Assembly: GCA_963210315.1 (NCBI GenBank)
Contig: OY723297.1
Span: 930,001-994,000, forward strand
Length of the DNA: 64,000 bases
Source: Rhynchopus euleeides
Lineage: Eukaryota; Euglenozoa; Diplonemea; Diplonemida; Diplonemidae
Direction: 5' to 3'
Both the position numbers and the translations under genes were made by a program. The notes under the pieces were generated by a model. The model was not told the origin of the DNA, made no database searches, and saw nothing but the letters and a program-made list of their open reading frames with translations. Every line of letters begins with the position of its first letter. Within the stretch, counting starts at the first letter, position 1. This document shows, piece after piece, positions 1 through 12,200 of the stretch.

Positions 1-1090
1 TGCGGTATATTAGTGCCGGAAGGGGGGAGGGGGGGAGCTGGGCGGTGGGGCCAAAGGGCTTGGCAGTGCTGCACTGCATCCCACAGGCAGCTCAACAATA
101 CCAGATTTGCAACAGGGCTTCGTCATTATGATGAGAAACGCTTGGTGCGCAGGTGTCGTTGGGCAGCAGATGACAGTCAGCATCCCTCCCTTCATTGCCC
201 CACCACTCCAACCTCGCCTCCGTGTGGCACACGTGAATCCTTTTTAGAGTGGAGGGCGTACCGAGCAAGCTCACTCGATGCGATCATCGATACCAAAACA
301 AAGCATCACACACGCATATGCGAAGAACCATCCGCACAGATAAAACATAGCGCGAAAACAAAACGGCACTAAACAATGGACACGGGACGCACAGTGCACG
401 AGCTTCAGCAACTCCGGTAATCGCATCGCATGCCATTCTTCATTTGCTGCACACGGGTCTGAAAAAAAATTGAACAACAGAAGTAAAAGGTGCGACACCC
501 CGCAACTGTGTGACACAGCTGTGGCTATCTCACCCCTCACAACAACCACACACTCCACCTACTCATCCCCGCCGTTTCCCTCCAGAATTCAGACCGAGGG
601 GCGTTCGCTCTGCAGCGCAGGAATGTGCAGTTCTAACACGATAGGTATCAACTGGCACAGAACAGAGGCACCCGCCCCACTATTCGGAGAATCACACCTT
701 TTTTTTTAAAGATTTTTTTCATCAGGACCGAAGCGTCCTGGGGAGTCGACCCGGGTCCCGACTCTCGAAACACCACCACCACTCCTTTCCCCCACCCCAC
801 ACCCACCCCCACACATTTTCTCGGCAACGCGGGTGGAGCATAGCTAACACTTCCGCCACGGCAAGCAGATTTTCATTCAGGGCGTTTTAACCTTCAAGCC
901 ATCACCCTTGCTGTGTGGCAGGGGCGAGGCGGTGCAGTATGCGACAAGAGAGGGGAGATGTGGGGATGTCTCGTTCGCCCCTCTGATCCCTCATTCTGAT
1001 GCACTGATGCAAGCCTTGTTGCGGCTTCAGGGTGCGTGAGGGGGTGGGGGTGGGGGGAATGGCCCCCATTTCGGAACTCCGAATCAAAAG
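1..1090. other. intergenic stretch with no recognised gene
   Basis: Both strands break into short frames with no recognisable domain. There is scattered poly-pyrimidine and G-rich sequence. I see no RNA gene and no repeat shared with the rest of the window. Confidence 0.5.
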
Positions 1091-1257
1091 AAACCCCCCC
1101 CCCTAGGCATAGACCCCGATAAGAGGGGGTCGGGGGTCGGGGGGGTCGGGGGGGTCAAGGGTCGGGGGTCGGGAGGGGGTCCGAGGGGGTCGCCTTGAGG
1201 AATTTGCCTGAATGGGGACCACCAATAAGGGGTGTTCATAGGCACCCCATGGCCAAA

Positions 1258-1880
1258 ATGACCCCACTGCGATCCGCACAAACTCCAAACATTCAAAAGA
1301 ACGGGTTTTTGAAAAATCCGAGGGGGGGGTCGGGGAGGGTGCCGCTGGGTGGGTGGGTAGGTGGCATGGTGTGTGCCTCCCAGGCATCTCCTCCCATGAA
1401 TATCCCTGGACCAGACCCACATTTCATGAGTGAAGCTTGGTACTTCTATCCACGAAATGACCCCACTACGATCCGCAGAAGTCCCAAATATTCAAAAGGA
1501 CGGGGTTTTGCAAACCCTGTGTGGGGGGGTCGGAGGGGGTCGGGAGGGGGGCCGACCCCTCATACTCCGACCCCCCAAGTTTGCAACCCCCCATTTTCCG
1601 ACCCCTGAGAAATAGTGCAAAAGTTCCGACCCCCAAGTTTCAGACCCCCTTCCGACCCCTCCGACCCCCCGTATTCCGACCCCCGAGAACAATGGGGGGT
1701 CGGGAGGGGGGCCGACCCCCTCTGACCCCCATATCCGACCCCTCGATTCCGACCCCCGGGTTTACGACCCCCATTCTCGACGAGGACCACCTCTGCATTT
1801 CAGGGGTGTTGTGTGGCACCTACACCAACAAAGTGACCCCACTACGATCCGCACGGAGCCCGAACAATGCAACAGAGGGA
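1258..1880. repeat. three degenerate copies of a ~60-bp repeat in G-rich DNA
   Basis: The core TGACCCCACTACGATCCGCA occurs near 1258 (one change), 1458 and 1833. It is followed in the first two copies by a conserved stretch ending in ATTCAAAAG and a G/T-rich tract. Spacing is uneven (about 200 and 375 bp). The DNA between copies is runs of CCGACCCCC or GGGGGTCGG. No coding sense is evident. Confidence 0.6.
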
Positions 1881-1918
1881 GAAATCCGCGTTTCCTCGGG
1901 AAAAACCCAGGGTTTTTC

Positions 1919-2789
1919 CCAGGCCTGTCGCTAACTTTTCGATTTTGGAGATTTGGTGGGTTGACGCTCCTGTTTTGGGGGGGGATCAGGGGGGAAAACA
2001 CTAGGGGTCAATTTTTCTCGCGCGCGCTTCGCGCGCGCTCGTGTTGCCAAATTTTGAATTTTCCCATCGGTGGACCACTAGGTGGGCACGGTGTGAGGCG
2101 CTGGGTTCCTTCCGTGGTTCCTCTCCCGCTCGCGCCGTCGGGTGCCGGAGGAAACCAAAAAATGGCTTTCGGGACCATGATTTCGACGCTGCCCCCTGAT
2201 ATGTCACGGCCGTCAAAGCGCAAGGACTTGGTTACTAGACGGGCACGCGAGATGGGGGGTCTGGGGGGCAGAGCCCCCCATCCGCCGGAGGCCACGGTAG
2301 TGAGCATCTGTTCATTGTGGGCGTACAGATTCTGTGTGAGTTGGCTGCGTCCTCCTGAGGCTACTGGAGTGGGTGGATTCCCTGACCTGATGGGAATCGA
2401 ATGACTTGAGTACGAGACATACGCCACAGGGGGGTCTGGGGGGCGGAGCCCCCCAGCCGCCGGAGGCCACGGTAGTGAGCATCTGTTCCTGCAAAACCAT
2501 ACTCTCTTCGACGTCGACCCAGTGAAAGTGGGTTGACGCTTGGTCGACGCTTGGTGAGCGTCGACCCAGTGTAACCGGGCCAACGCTAGGTTAGCGTCGA
2601 CCCAGTGTAATAAATGGGTTGACGCTTGGTCCAGGCTTGAATGGCAACCCAGTTCCACTAGGTCGACGCTCCAAGCCTCGACCAAGCGTCAACCCAGTCC
2701 ACTGGGTCGACGCTGGGTCGACGCTTTTTTATGGGGGGGGGAAACCCAAAATCACTGGGTCGACGGTCGACGCTTAGCGACATGCCTGG
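1919..2789. mobile_element. element M copy 1, non-autonomous TIR element (871 bp)
   Basis: The ends are CCAGGCCTGTCGCTAAC and, inverted, CCAGGCATGTCGCTAAGC. The flanks carry a direct repeat GTTTTTC (1912-1918 and 2790-2796), extendable to GG-N7-CC. A second copy lies at 48475-49130. Compared with that copy, M1 holds about 160 extra bases bounded by a direct repeat of its own GCCGCCGGAGGCCACGGTAG module, plus one extra GTCGAC-containing unit. There is a CGCGCGCTTCGCGCGCG hairpin near 2020 and repeated GTCGACCCAGTG / GTTGACGCTTGG motifs from about 2505. No transposase is seen. Confidence 0.85.
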
Positions 2790-2821
2790 GTTTTTCCCGA
2801 TATTTGGGGGGGGGGGGGGGG

Positions 2822-3973
2822 TAGGGGGGGTCAAATGCCACCCTTTTACGTGGACAAACACGATTTTTCAAAAAACCGGCGCAGAGGCCCCAAAGCCCCC
2901 GTAAACCCTCCAAACCCCCCCAGATCGGTCCGGAAACCCATCGAACCCCACTTTTCCACCATTCCGGGCACCTCAGGTGCCCGAATTGGGGTACCTAAAT
3001 TTTGTGCCACCGTTTGGTACCGTACAGTGCCACTGTGTGGGAGGTTGGAAAAGAAAATGCCCCAACACACCACATCTGAGGGTTGCAATGCATGTTGCTT
3101 GCCAACCACGTCATCCGGTGGGTGTCAGGCGCTATGTAGGTGGCATTAGCCAGGTCTTCGATGTGTTCTGGCTTGTATATGTACCTCCCTGCCACCATGC
3201 ACCGGGAGGCTGCCTGTAGGTACGGAACAAGTCCAGATGGTCGTGTGATTCCTGTGCAGCAGTGCTCCACAACCGGGATGTGTTGACAACGACTGTTGCA
3301 ACACGAGCTGTACATTCCGGGAACACACGAAGTGCGCTGTCGTGGTACCCATTGTGCCAGAATTGGTAGTTGCTGCGGTCTACTTTGCCTGGCCCAAGAG
3401 CACTGGTACTGAACGGTGCAATATGCGTGGCGAGGTGAATGCAACGGAAGGGCGCAAAGTCAATACAGCTCTCGGATGGCGGGTGGTGGTGCCACTAGTG
3501 TGTGACGTTCACTCGAGGATACAACGCATCACAATGAATCAGCAACCGTGGACCGAGTACAATACGCTCTCTGTGGCTGGTGTGGGGGACAAAGGCAGTG
3601 CCTGTGCCGCAGGCAGGGAGGTACATATACAAGCCAGAACACATCGAAGACCTGGCTGATGCCACCTACATAGCGCCTGACACCCACCGGATGACGTAGT
3701 TGGCAAGCAACATGCATTGCAACCCTCAGATGTGGTGTGTTGGGGCATTTTCTTTTCCAACCTCCCACACAGTGGCACTGTCCGGTACCAAACGGTGGCA
3801 CAAAAATTAGGTACCCCAATTCGGGCACCTGAGGTGCCCGGAATGGTGGAAAAGTGGGGTTCGATGGGTTTCCGGACCGATCTGGGGGGGTTTGGAGGGT
3901 TTACGGGGGCTTTGGGGCCTCTGCGCCGGTTTTTTGAAAAATCGTGTTTGTCACCCCCATTTGACCCCCCCTA
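2822..3973. mobile_element. element A copy 1, long-inverted-repeat element at TA (1152 bp)
   Basis: The sequence begins TAGGGGGGGTCAAATG and ends with the reverse complement, CATTTGACCCCCCCTA. The inverted arms run roughly 350-380 bp (about 2822-3195 and 3605-3973). The middle (about 3200-3600) is single copy. A16-type poly-G tract abuts the left end. Copy 2, with its middle reversed, lies at 6322-7472. Open frames run across the middle, but I could not assign any to a transposase. The TA at each edge fits a 2-bp TA target duplication. Confidence 0.85.
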
Positions 3974-4054
3974 GGGGGGGGGGGGTCTTTTATAAGAGGG
4001 GGTCGGGGGTCGGGTGGGGTCAGGGGGTCGGATTCTTATCGGGGTCTCTGCCCC

Positions 4055-5591
4055 TAGGGGGGGTCGAAAGCCCCCTTTTTTTGTCCCAAAATGGTGTTTT
4101 TCGACATAGCAGCCGCGGCCCTCTATTTGACCTTCTGACCCCCCAGAACCCCCTATACCCCGGTTTTTGGGCCCTATGAGTCCGATTTTCGGGCTCCCGA
4201 GCCCCGGAAAGTCGATTTTTGATGATGTCAATTTTTCCGTTCCCTATACTGCACCTCCGGGTCATGGCACGGACGCCTGCCACGGGCAGATAGTAAAACA
4301 CTCTCATCCTGGGACGTCCGAGCGCACACCATCCTGCGGCTGTGATTTTCTGATGCAACCGCTCATCCGCGCCACAAACAACGTCGTATCCCAACGATTC
4401 GGACAGTGAGAAGATGGCATCGAATACTGCCATCTGACACAGTCGTTGGGTGGCCTGCTGTTGAACTCGGAGCTGCCAGGAACAGGGAGGATGTCATCAT
4501 AGCCGACAGTGATGCATTAGTGTTGATGCCCTCATGAGAATGCTCTCTTAGAATGCAATGCAGGTAAACTGTCCCGACTAAACACTTGCCACTGCTGCCG
4601 TTATCTGCGAAGCATTTCTCCTGTGGATGCAGACAGTCAAGGGAGGTGAAGAGCGAAGCGAGTACCCAGCTGCAACGCAGAGCCCGAGCTTATCATCAAG
4701 GTTCTCTTCTGGGCGCTCAAGACCAGGGTCCTGTGGGACCTGGTCTCAGAACAGTGTCCGGGTATCTATGCTGCACGCGCCTTATGGAATGACGAGAGCG
4801 CAGAACTGGCTAAAGACGCTGCGAAGGATATGCTCGGGACATTCAAGCGTCCTCCGTACGATGAGGCGAGGAAGGGGATCAAGGAATCACACAGTGCAAC
4901 TCTCGCAACAACCATTTCACAGAAGAAGTGCGCGGGCTTCGAATGCACGTCCTGAATAATCAGAAAGTCATTGCACGCCTTGCTCAGCAAGCCATGAGCA
5001 AGTCGTGAGGGTTGGTTCGCAAACCCCCCTCCCGACAGAGGATACCTTTCAACTTACAAAGAGTTCGTTGGCCAGACCAGCATCTCAGTGTCGGAGCAGT
5101 GGCCAGTTGTGCCGCCTGTCCCTTGCAGCCAAGCACCGCACACTGTGCAAGTTGATGACGGTTCCTACTCTGCATCAGTATGCATCTTTGCACGATCTGG
5201 CAGTGTATACAGAGAAGGAGATGGTGGCTGCCCGCATCAACAGTTTGGTGCGACGCTGGAGTGGGAAGAGGGTCGAAAGATGCAGGATTGGCACCTATGG
5301 AGGGTCTTGATGACGCAGGGGAGGAAGGGGTGGAGGAGGTCGAGGAAGTGGGCCTGCACATGGGCTGATAGTGGACTGGCGAAGCTGTGCGTGACCCTGA
5401 GGTGCAGTATAGGGAACAAAATTTTGACATCATCAAAAATCGACTTTCCGGGGCTCGGGAGCCCGAAAATCGGACTCCTAGGGCCCAAAAACCGGGGTAT
5501 AGGGGGTTCTGGGGGGTCAGAAGGTCAAATAGAGGGCCGCGGCTGCTATGTCGAAAAACCCCATTTTGGGACAGGCTTTCGACCCGCCCTA
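4055..5591. mobile_element. element C, long-inverted-repeat element at TA (1537 bp)
   Basis: The ends are TAGGGGGGGTCGAAAGCC and, inverted, TAGGGCGGGTCGAAAGCC. The inverted arms extend about 190-200 bp (4055-4250 and 5395-5591) and share GCAGCCGCGGCCCTCTATTTGACC-type sequence. A stretch of protein-like reading on the plus strand around 4670-4950 (with ALKTRVLWDLVSEQ, then ALWNDESAELAKDAAKDM) ends in a stop at the CTGAATAA near 4951. It is too short and diverged for me to assign. Poly-C borders the right end. Confidence 0.8.
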
Positions 5592-6321
5592 CCCCCCCCC
5601 CCCCCCTGCGAGAGAAAATAAACGAAAAAAAACACAGAGCACAAACCGGAACAGAACCGACTGAGGGGGGGGGGGGGGGAGGGGAGAGGGCTCGGCTATT
5701 ACCGCCAGCACCTTCTTCGCTCGAACCCCACCCCCCCTCGTTGCCTGCCCCAGGCCCAAACCGCCGCAACACATCCCCTCCCCACCCCTCCTTCCGCCTG
5801 CGTCATGCATGCAGCACAGATGCGGGGTTTGCATCGGAAGGGATGACCGCACTGATCTCAACTGCTCCCACACAACAGGAATGCGACACATCGCCCTCCA
5901 TCCCCCTCCCCACCGCGATAACCCGGCAGGGGGCCCACACGACCCGCTTGAAACGCACTCACAGAAACACACACAGGCACGTATTGTCGTTTTTTTTGGG
6001 TTAGCGTGCTGTCATCGCGTAGTGTCACCCCTGGAGTGCACACCGTGAGAACCGGGCCACGCTACACTCTACCCCACACTCTACAGACACGCCACGTCCC
6101 CCCCACCGCAGCATCAGACGTTGCTGAGAGCCAGAATCTCGTTTGTTTGGGCAGGAGGGGGGGGGGGGGGGGGGGGGAAGGGGGGTCAAGGGCGCGTGAT
6201 GATCCAGGAAATGTCTGGAGCAACACCCGCCAGGGGTGTGGGGTGTGCGGTGAACACGCACGCGCACACGTGAGTGACGTGAATATTGTTGTTTTGGAAA
6301 GTGTCGGGGGGGGGGGGGGGG
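5592..6321. other. spacer between elements C and A2
   Basis: This is low-complexity sequence with long G tracts (about 5655-5670, 6158-6178 and 6306-6321). I see no gene with codon structure like the real genes of the window and no recognised RNA. Confidence 0.5.
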
Positions 6322-7472
6322 TAGGGGGGGTCAAATGGGGGTGACAAACACGATTTTTCAAAAAACCGGCGCAGAGGCCCCAAAGCCCCCGTAAACCCTC
6401 CAAACCCCCCCAGATCGGTCCGGAAACCCATCGAACCCCACTTTTCCACCATTCCGGGCACCTCAGGTGCCCGAATTGGGGTACCTAAATTTTGTGCCAC
6501 CGTTTGGTACCGTACAGTGCCACTGTGTGGGAGGTTGGAAAAGAAAATGCCCCAACACACCACATCTGAGGGTTGCAATGCATGTTGCTTGCCAACCACG
6601 TCATCCGGTGGGTGTCAGGCGCTATGTAGGTGGCATTAGCCAGGTCTTCGATGTGTTCTGGCTTGTATATATACCTCCCTGCCTGCGGCACAGGCACTGC
6701 CTTTGTCCCCCACACCAGCCACAGAGAGCGTATTGTACTCGGTCCACGGTTGCTGATTCATTGTGATGCGTTGTATCCTCGAGTGAACATCACACACTAG
6801 TGGCACCACCACCCGCCATCCGAGAGCTGTATTGACTTTGCGCGCTTCCGTTGTATTCACCTCGCCACGCATATTGCACCGTTCAGTACCAGTGCTCTTG
6901 GGCCAGGCAAAGTAGACCGCAGCAACTACCAATTCTGGCACAATGGGTACCACGACAGCGCACTTCATGTGTTCCCGGAATGTACAGCTCGTGTTGCAAC
7001 AGTCGTTGTCAACACATCCCGGTTGTGGAGCACTGCTGCACAGGAATCACACGACCATCTGGACTGTTCCGTACCTACAGGCAGCCTCCCGGTGCATGGT
7101 GGCAGGGAGGTATATACACAAGCCAGAACACATCGAAGACCTGGCTAATGCCACCTACATAGCGCCTGACACCCACCGGATGACGTGGTTGGCAAGCAAC
7201 ATGCATTGCAACCCTCAGATGTGGTGTGTTGGGGCATTTTCTTTTCCAACCTCCCACACAGTGGCACTGTACGGTACCAAACGGTGGCACAAAATTTAGG
7301 TACCCCAATTCGGGCACCTGAGGTGCCCGGAATGGTGGAAAAGTGGGGTTCGATGGGTTTCCGGACCGATCTGGGGGGGTTTGGAGGGTTTACGGGGGCT
7401 TTGGGGCCTCTGCGCCGGTTTTTTGAAAAATCGTGTTTGTCCACGTAAAAGGGTGGCATTTGACCCCCCCTA
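6322..7472. mobile_element. element A copy 2, long-inverted-repeat element at TA (1151 bp)
   Basis: This has the same TAGGGGGGGTCAAATG termini and arms as the copy at 2822-3973, with the single-copy middle in the opposite direction. The two copies are nearly identical over the arms, so they moved recently or have been homogenised. The right-hand TA (7471-7472) is shared with the left end of element D, so the two elements abut at one target site. Confidence 0.85.
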
Positions 7473-8276
7473 GGCATAGGGTGCGGGCGATTCGCCTATC
7501 GCCCTATATTCGCCCAACCGGGTTCGAGCCCCGATTATCGCGTATCGAATCGCCTTATCGCCCATTATCGCCCGATTATCGCCAAATTATCGCCCAGTAT
7601 CGCCCGTGTTCTTTCACACTTTCTGAAGGGGTCTTCAGCTCGTGGTGAGTGGGTTACCGCTCTACTGACCCTGGGTCCCACAGGGCCTGTGACCTCGTCA
7701 ACAACTGGGCCAAGACCTAGGATTCTGCATCAGAAATAAGCTTCTGACCACTGACGTCATGCGGGTGGGTCATTTCCTCGGTCAAAACCCACGTGAGGAA
7801 GGGCATTGGCCCAGATCCTGACCTCGCTCAGGACCTGTTCACTCGCCGTTACTAGGAGCACTTGTGAGCATGAAGCGGGTACACCTTAGTGTTGAAGGAG
7901 ATGCGTGGTTCTAGTATAGTCGGTCTGAATGGGAGGAGATGCACTCCGTACATTTGAGATGACTCATTGCATAGCCCACAGGAAGCTTCACGGCTGATGT
8001 GAGACCTGGGGCGGTTCTGACCCTGGTCACAGAGTCATCACCCACTGAGAACACTGGAGCAGAGGGCTTGATCTAGGTCAGGAACCGGGTCTTCACTGAG
8101 GCAATGACCCACTCACCACCTCAGCAGTGATCTGACGTCCCTGGCCGGGCCATTTTGCCCCCAAAAATACGACGGAAAAATTATCGCCCACTTATCGCCT
8201 TGACAGAATGGGCGATAATGAGGGCGATAATTTTTGCGATTTGGGCGATAACCGAATCGCCCGCACCCTATGCCTA
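7471..8276. mobile_element. element D, TIR element with subterminal TTATCGCC repeats (806 bp)
   Basis: The termini are inverted repeats of about 24 bp starting TAGGCATAGGGTGCGGGCG. Directly inside both ends are clusters of ATTATCGCCC / TTATCGCCCA in converging orientation (7495-7605 and 8175-8250), the usual layout of transposase-binding subterminal repeats. The middle (about 7620-8150) has no long open frame and holds repeated short phrases such as TGACCT and CACTGA. It inserted at TA within CCTAGG. Non-autonomous. Confidence 0.8.
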
Positions 8277-9267
8277 GGGGGGGGGGGGAGAGAGGAGGGA
8301 GTCGTTCAGTGACAAAGTGTGTCAGTGCGACACACCTTTGATGTTAGGGAAACTCACGTTGCTGCGCTCCTGAGTGGAAGCGCCCCCCGGTGGTTTGACA
8401 GGCAGGCACACCTAACAACTCTGCCACCACCACCACCACACGCAGAACAGGCACTGCCCCCCTCCCCCCATTCAAATTCCGGATAACACACACCACCCTG
8501 TTTACATTAGCTTGTTCACACTCTGAGAAGAGGCCCGGCAGATGCGGGCCGGATGCAAAAAGGAAATGTGTGTGGGAGTAGAGTATGGGGGGGGAGAGGG
8601 AGAGGGCAGTCCACCACAATTCAACCGCACACAAAGGAAGGCGAAACCCTTATCACCTTATCACACAGGCTGCAAGGACCCAACGCACAACGCTAAACGT
8701 TAACTCACCTCCCCCCCCTCCCAGCCCTAAACCCATTCCCTCCTTGTGCGTCTCGCCCCAGCCTGCCCATTCACAACGCCGCCACACTGAGAACACACAG
8801 CTGATGAGATAGTGCATTTCCATTAATGCTTGCACTGCCAATCTGACAACCCGAGGGGTGTGTGTAGGGGATAAGACTGGCCGGGCTGGCCCGGCTGGGG
8901 AGAGCTGCCAGGCTCTGACCGGGGGAACCGGCCCCCCTTTGCCTGAGCATCAGGGCTTCCCCGCGGGCGCCTGGGGGCCAGACCAGGCCTGCTTCGCGCG
9001 GGGGATCCGTGAGAAGAAGAGTGTCGGGAAGCTGAACTCTGTGACGTCCTTCGGGCGGAGGGAAGCGACGGACATGCGCACAACACCCTTAGCATGCATC
9101 GGCGGCCACATCACGGACACCTGTCGTGGTGTGGTGGGGTAGGCGAGGAGCAGGGCAATGCGTGGTGGTGCGGTGGTGGTACTGACAAATCTCTCGGGCA
9201 GCACCCGAACCCGATACCGACACCGGAGAGGGAGACAGCCGTGGATCAGACAAGGTGGTGAAAGGTG
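8277..9267. other. intergenic region downstream of the GT8 gene
   Basis: This lies 3' of the minus-strand gene ending at 9268 and presumably includes its 3' UTR. It opens with a 13-G tract next to element D. I see no gene. Confidence 0.5.
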
Positions 9268-12200
9268 TCATGGAGGTGGATGTGAAGGTTTGGTCCGGTG
9301 TTTTGTGTAGCTGAGTGACAGTAGCATTTGCAACGTGGTGTCAAGATCGAAGCATACCTGGCCACGCAGCTTTGAGAAGAAGGCCTTGACGCCTTTGAGG
9401 GAGGAGGGCGAGACGGTGACCAGCGCGTGGTCAACACCCACGTCTCTGAACAGCCCTGTGAGGCCTGCAAGGACGTCATCTTCTGAACCACGTGTTGCCA
9501 CACGCAGGACATGGACGCGTGATGTGAGGACTTCATCACCCTTGACACCTGTGACGACAGCGTCGTCACCTGTGCAGTCCGTCTTGAAGGATGGGGTCAG
9601 GTCGGTCACATTGAGTCCCTTCTTCGTGACGGGGACCTCCAGCACACACCGCGACGCACGCTTTGTGAAGACAACACGCTTGATGGGGAAGGTCCAGGAA
9701 CCCCGGCTGCACTTCAGCGCCTTGTAGTACAGCTTGCGCGGCTCGAAAACCTGTGTGTGTGTGTGTGTGTGTGGACAGATGGAGGTCTGTGGGGCTCAAG
9801 CATAACCAACACAGCTGCAGGCAACATCCACACATGCTGTCCCACCCCTACAACACCAATCCCTGCGCCTACTGATGGCGCCTGTCATCTCACTGCACCG
9901 AATCATACCTGCACTGTGGCATTCATGTGGTGAGCGTAGAGTGAGAAGACGCCAGACCCTGCCCCGATGTCCACCACCTGTGGGGCAGACACGCTGCGCA
10001 GGTCGTTGTGCATCAGAGACCGCAGCAGCTCGGCGTGCATCACGGAAGAGACGTCCACATCTGTCCCACTTGGAATGACTGTGGCAAACTTCGTGTCGTT
10101 GACAAGCACTGTTGAGGGGACAAGCGTTGCAGACTTCGAAGGAGACTCGCAAGTTGCAGTAGGTTGGTTGACGGGCTTCGTCTCGTTCTGCTGGCGGCTG
10201 CTAGGGGAGCACAGAAGCATGCACCGCCGCATGCAAGACTTCAGGGCGCTTTCATCGCAGGACTCGAGGCAGGCCACCAGGTTGGCGCCAGGGCACGACG
10301 TGTTCTGCTGCTGTGTGCCCTGCTGGGGGGCAGGCGTCACAGTGCGTGCCTTGCGGCGCAGCCGCTTGGGAGGCACCACCGGCGGCGTCAGTGGCGTCGC
10401 CTCCGCCTTGATCCCCAGGAAGTCGACCTCCGGAGGCTCTGGTGTCTTCTTCGCCTTCTTACCCTTCTTGCCCTTCTTCTGCTTGCCTGCAGGCGTGGGA
10501 ACGGGTGTCGGCAGCGGGGTGATCTTGCGCTTCTTCTTCACTGCGACGGGCAGCTTGATCACCTCCGCCTGGGCGGGGCGCAGGTCAAACAGGATGCCAT
10601 TGACGCGTGCAGTGGCGGTGCTGTTCTTCGTGCGCCCAGGCACAGCCTCAATGATGCCCGTGTCACCCACACGCAGGCGCGTCCCGTTCTTGAAGATCAC
10701 AGGCAGGATGAGGCGCACAGTCGCCCCCACTGTGAAGTTCACACGAAGGGCCTGCCACTCCGCCGTCGTTGCTGCGCGTGCCAGAGAGTGATTCAGCGTC
10801 AGGATCTGCTCCTTGATGACAGCAGCCTCGTCGAAGTCCTCATTCGCCACAGCCTTGGCCTTCTGCTCCTGCAGGGCGGCGATCATCTGTGCCTTGCGCT
10901 GCCGGATGATGCGCTGCAGCTTGCGTGCCAGGTCGTACTGGTCGTTCGACGCCAGGCGCTCCAACTCCTCCTCGAGATCCTCCAGCGACTCTTCCTTGGC
11001 ACCGTCGCTGCTGCTGCTCTCCTCGAACATCCCTGCCGCACTGTCGTCGACGCTGCCCTCTTCAGTGTAGCGCTTGTGTGCCTCGTAGTCTTCGTACAGC
11101 ATGTCGTACGCATGGTCTGCTGCCTCGGCCTGCTCCTTGTTGTCGATGATCTCCCAGGCCTTGCGCTTGGCACGCCGCTTGATGTACATCTGGCGACGTT
11201 TGGCGTCAGGCTGCGGCAGCACCGAGGGCTTCTTCGGCTTCTCAGGGACGGGCACGTGTGGGGGACCCTCGCGCTTTGCCGAAGCTGCGAATGTCGCGTT
11301 GCCTGCGTGTTTGCATTCCTCGAGCAGCTCATCGTCATCTGCGTGCCACACATCCAGCACAGGCAGGCCTGCACGGAAGCGGAAGCGGTCCACCTCTGCC
11401 GCCACAGCCTGCCTGCGCTCTGCTTCGTTGAGCGCTGACACCTCCCAGGGGTGCAGCCACTCGCGCTCCAGGAGACACTTTGCCAGAGGGTCGAAGGGGG
11501 CCTTGCAAACAGCCACGCGGAACGGGGCCTGGCTGAAGGCATTCCCGCACGGGTTCCAGTAGAAGACTCCCGTCCGCAGGTGCTGGTAGCAGCCCTTAGG
11601 GTTCTGGATGTTGCACGGTGAGGTGGCGTACACCACAGGCTTCGCAGGGGAGGTCTTGTCCTTCAGCTTCGGGTCCGCCTTCTTGTCTTGGGCGTGCTTC
11701 TTCTCGAGCACATCCTGCGCTGCAGCCTCGCACTCTTCGAGGGATTCCAGCACGAAGTAGGCCCCTGGCAGGCAGGTCCCATTGCGCATTGCCTCGTAGC
11801 GCAGCTGCGGTGCCTTGCCTGCACCGCTGCCGCTGCCCTCCTCACTCTCCGTCTCGCGCACCGTCTCGGATGACTTGTGCTTGCCTTTTGCCTTGCCCTT
11901 CTTCCCTGCCTTCTTGTGAGGTGCCTTCTTGCTCTTCTGCTTGGATTTGCTGGCCTTGGCGTCGCCATCGGCGTCAGTCTTATCTGTGCGGGATTTCGAC
12001 TTCGACTTCGCCTTCGACTTCGATTTCGACTTCGAGGTTTTCTTCTGCGGGGCCTTGGTCTTCTGCGGGGTCCCCTCACCCGACTCTTCGTCATCGCTTT
12101 TGCCCTCCTCGCGGTTCCACTTCTTGTTGCCGCGATCCCGCAGTGCTGCCGCCAGCTCCTCAGCCTGCTGCTGGGCAATGTCTTCGCCCTGGCGCACACG

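Larger units (their letters stand above)
1104..4056. mobile_element. element E, probable inverted-repeat element carrying nested insertions
   Basis: The left end reads TAGGCATAGACCCCGATAAG at 1104. The right end, read on the opposite strand from 4056, is TAGGGGCAGAGACCCCGATA, an imperfect match. Both ends sit at a TA inside CCTAGG. Between them lie G-rich GGGGGTCGG runs (1117-1190), degenerate repeats (1258-1880), element M1 and element A1, so this could be an older element carrying later insertions. A second reading is that 3972-4056 is a separate short element, because the GATAAGAGGGGGTCGG sequence near 1115 recurs in the same direction near 3990. The end similarity is seen; the span is inferred. 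Confidence 0.4.

Noticed and set aside
7515..7535. tRNA-like B box (GGGTTCGAGCCCCG)
   Set aside because: No acceptor stem or A box fits around it, and it lies in the terminal part of element D.
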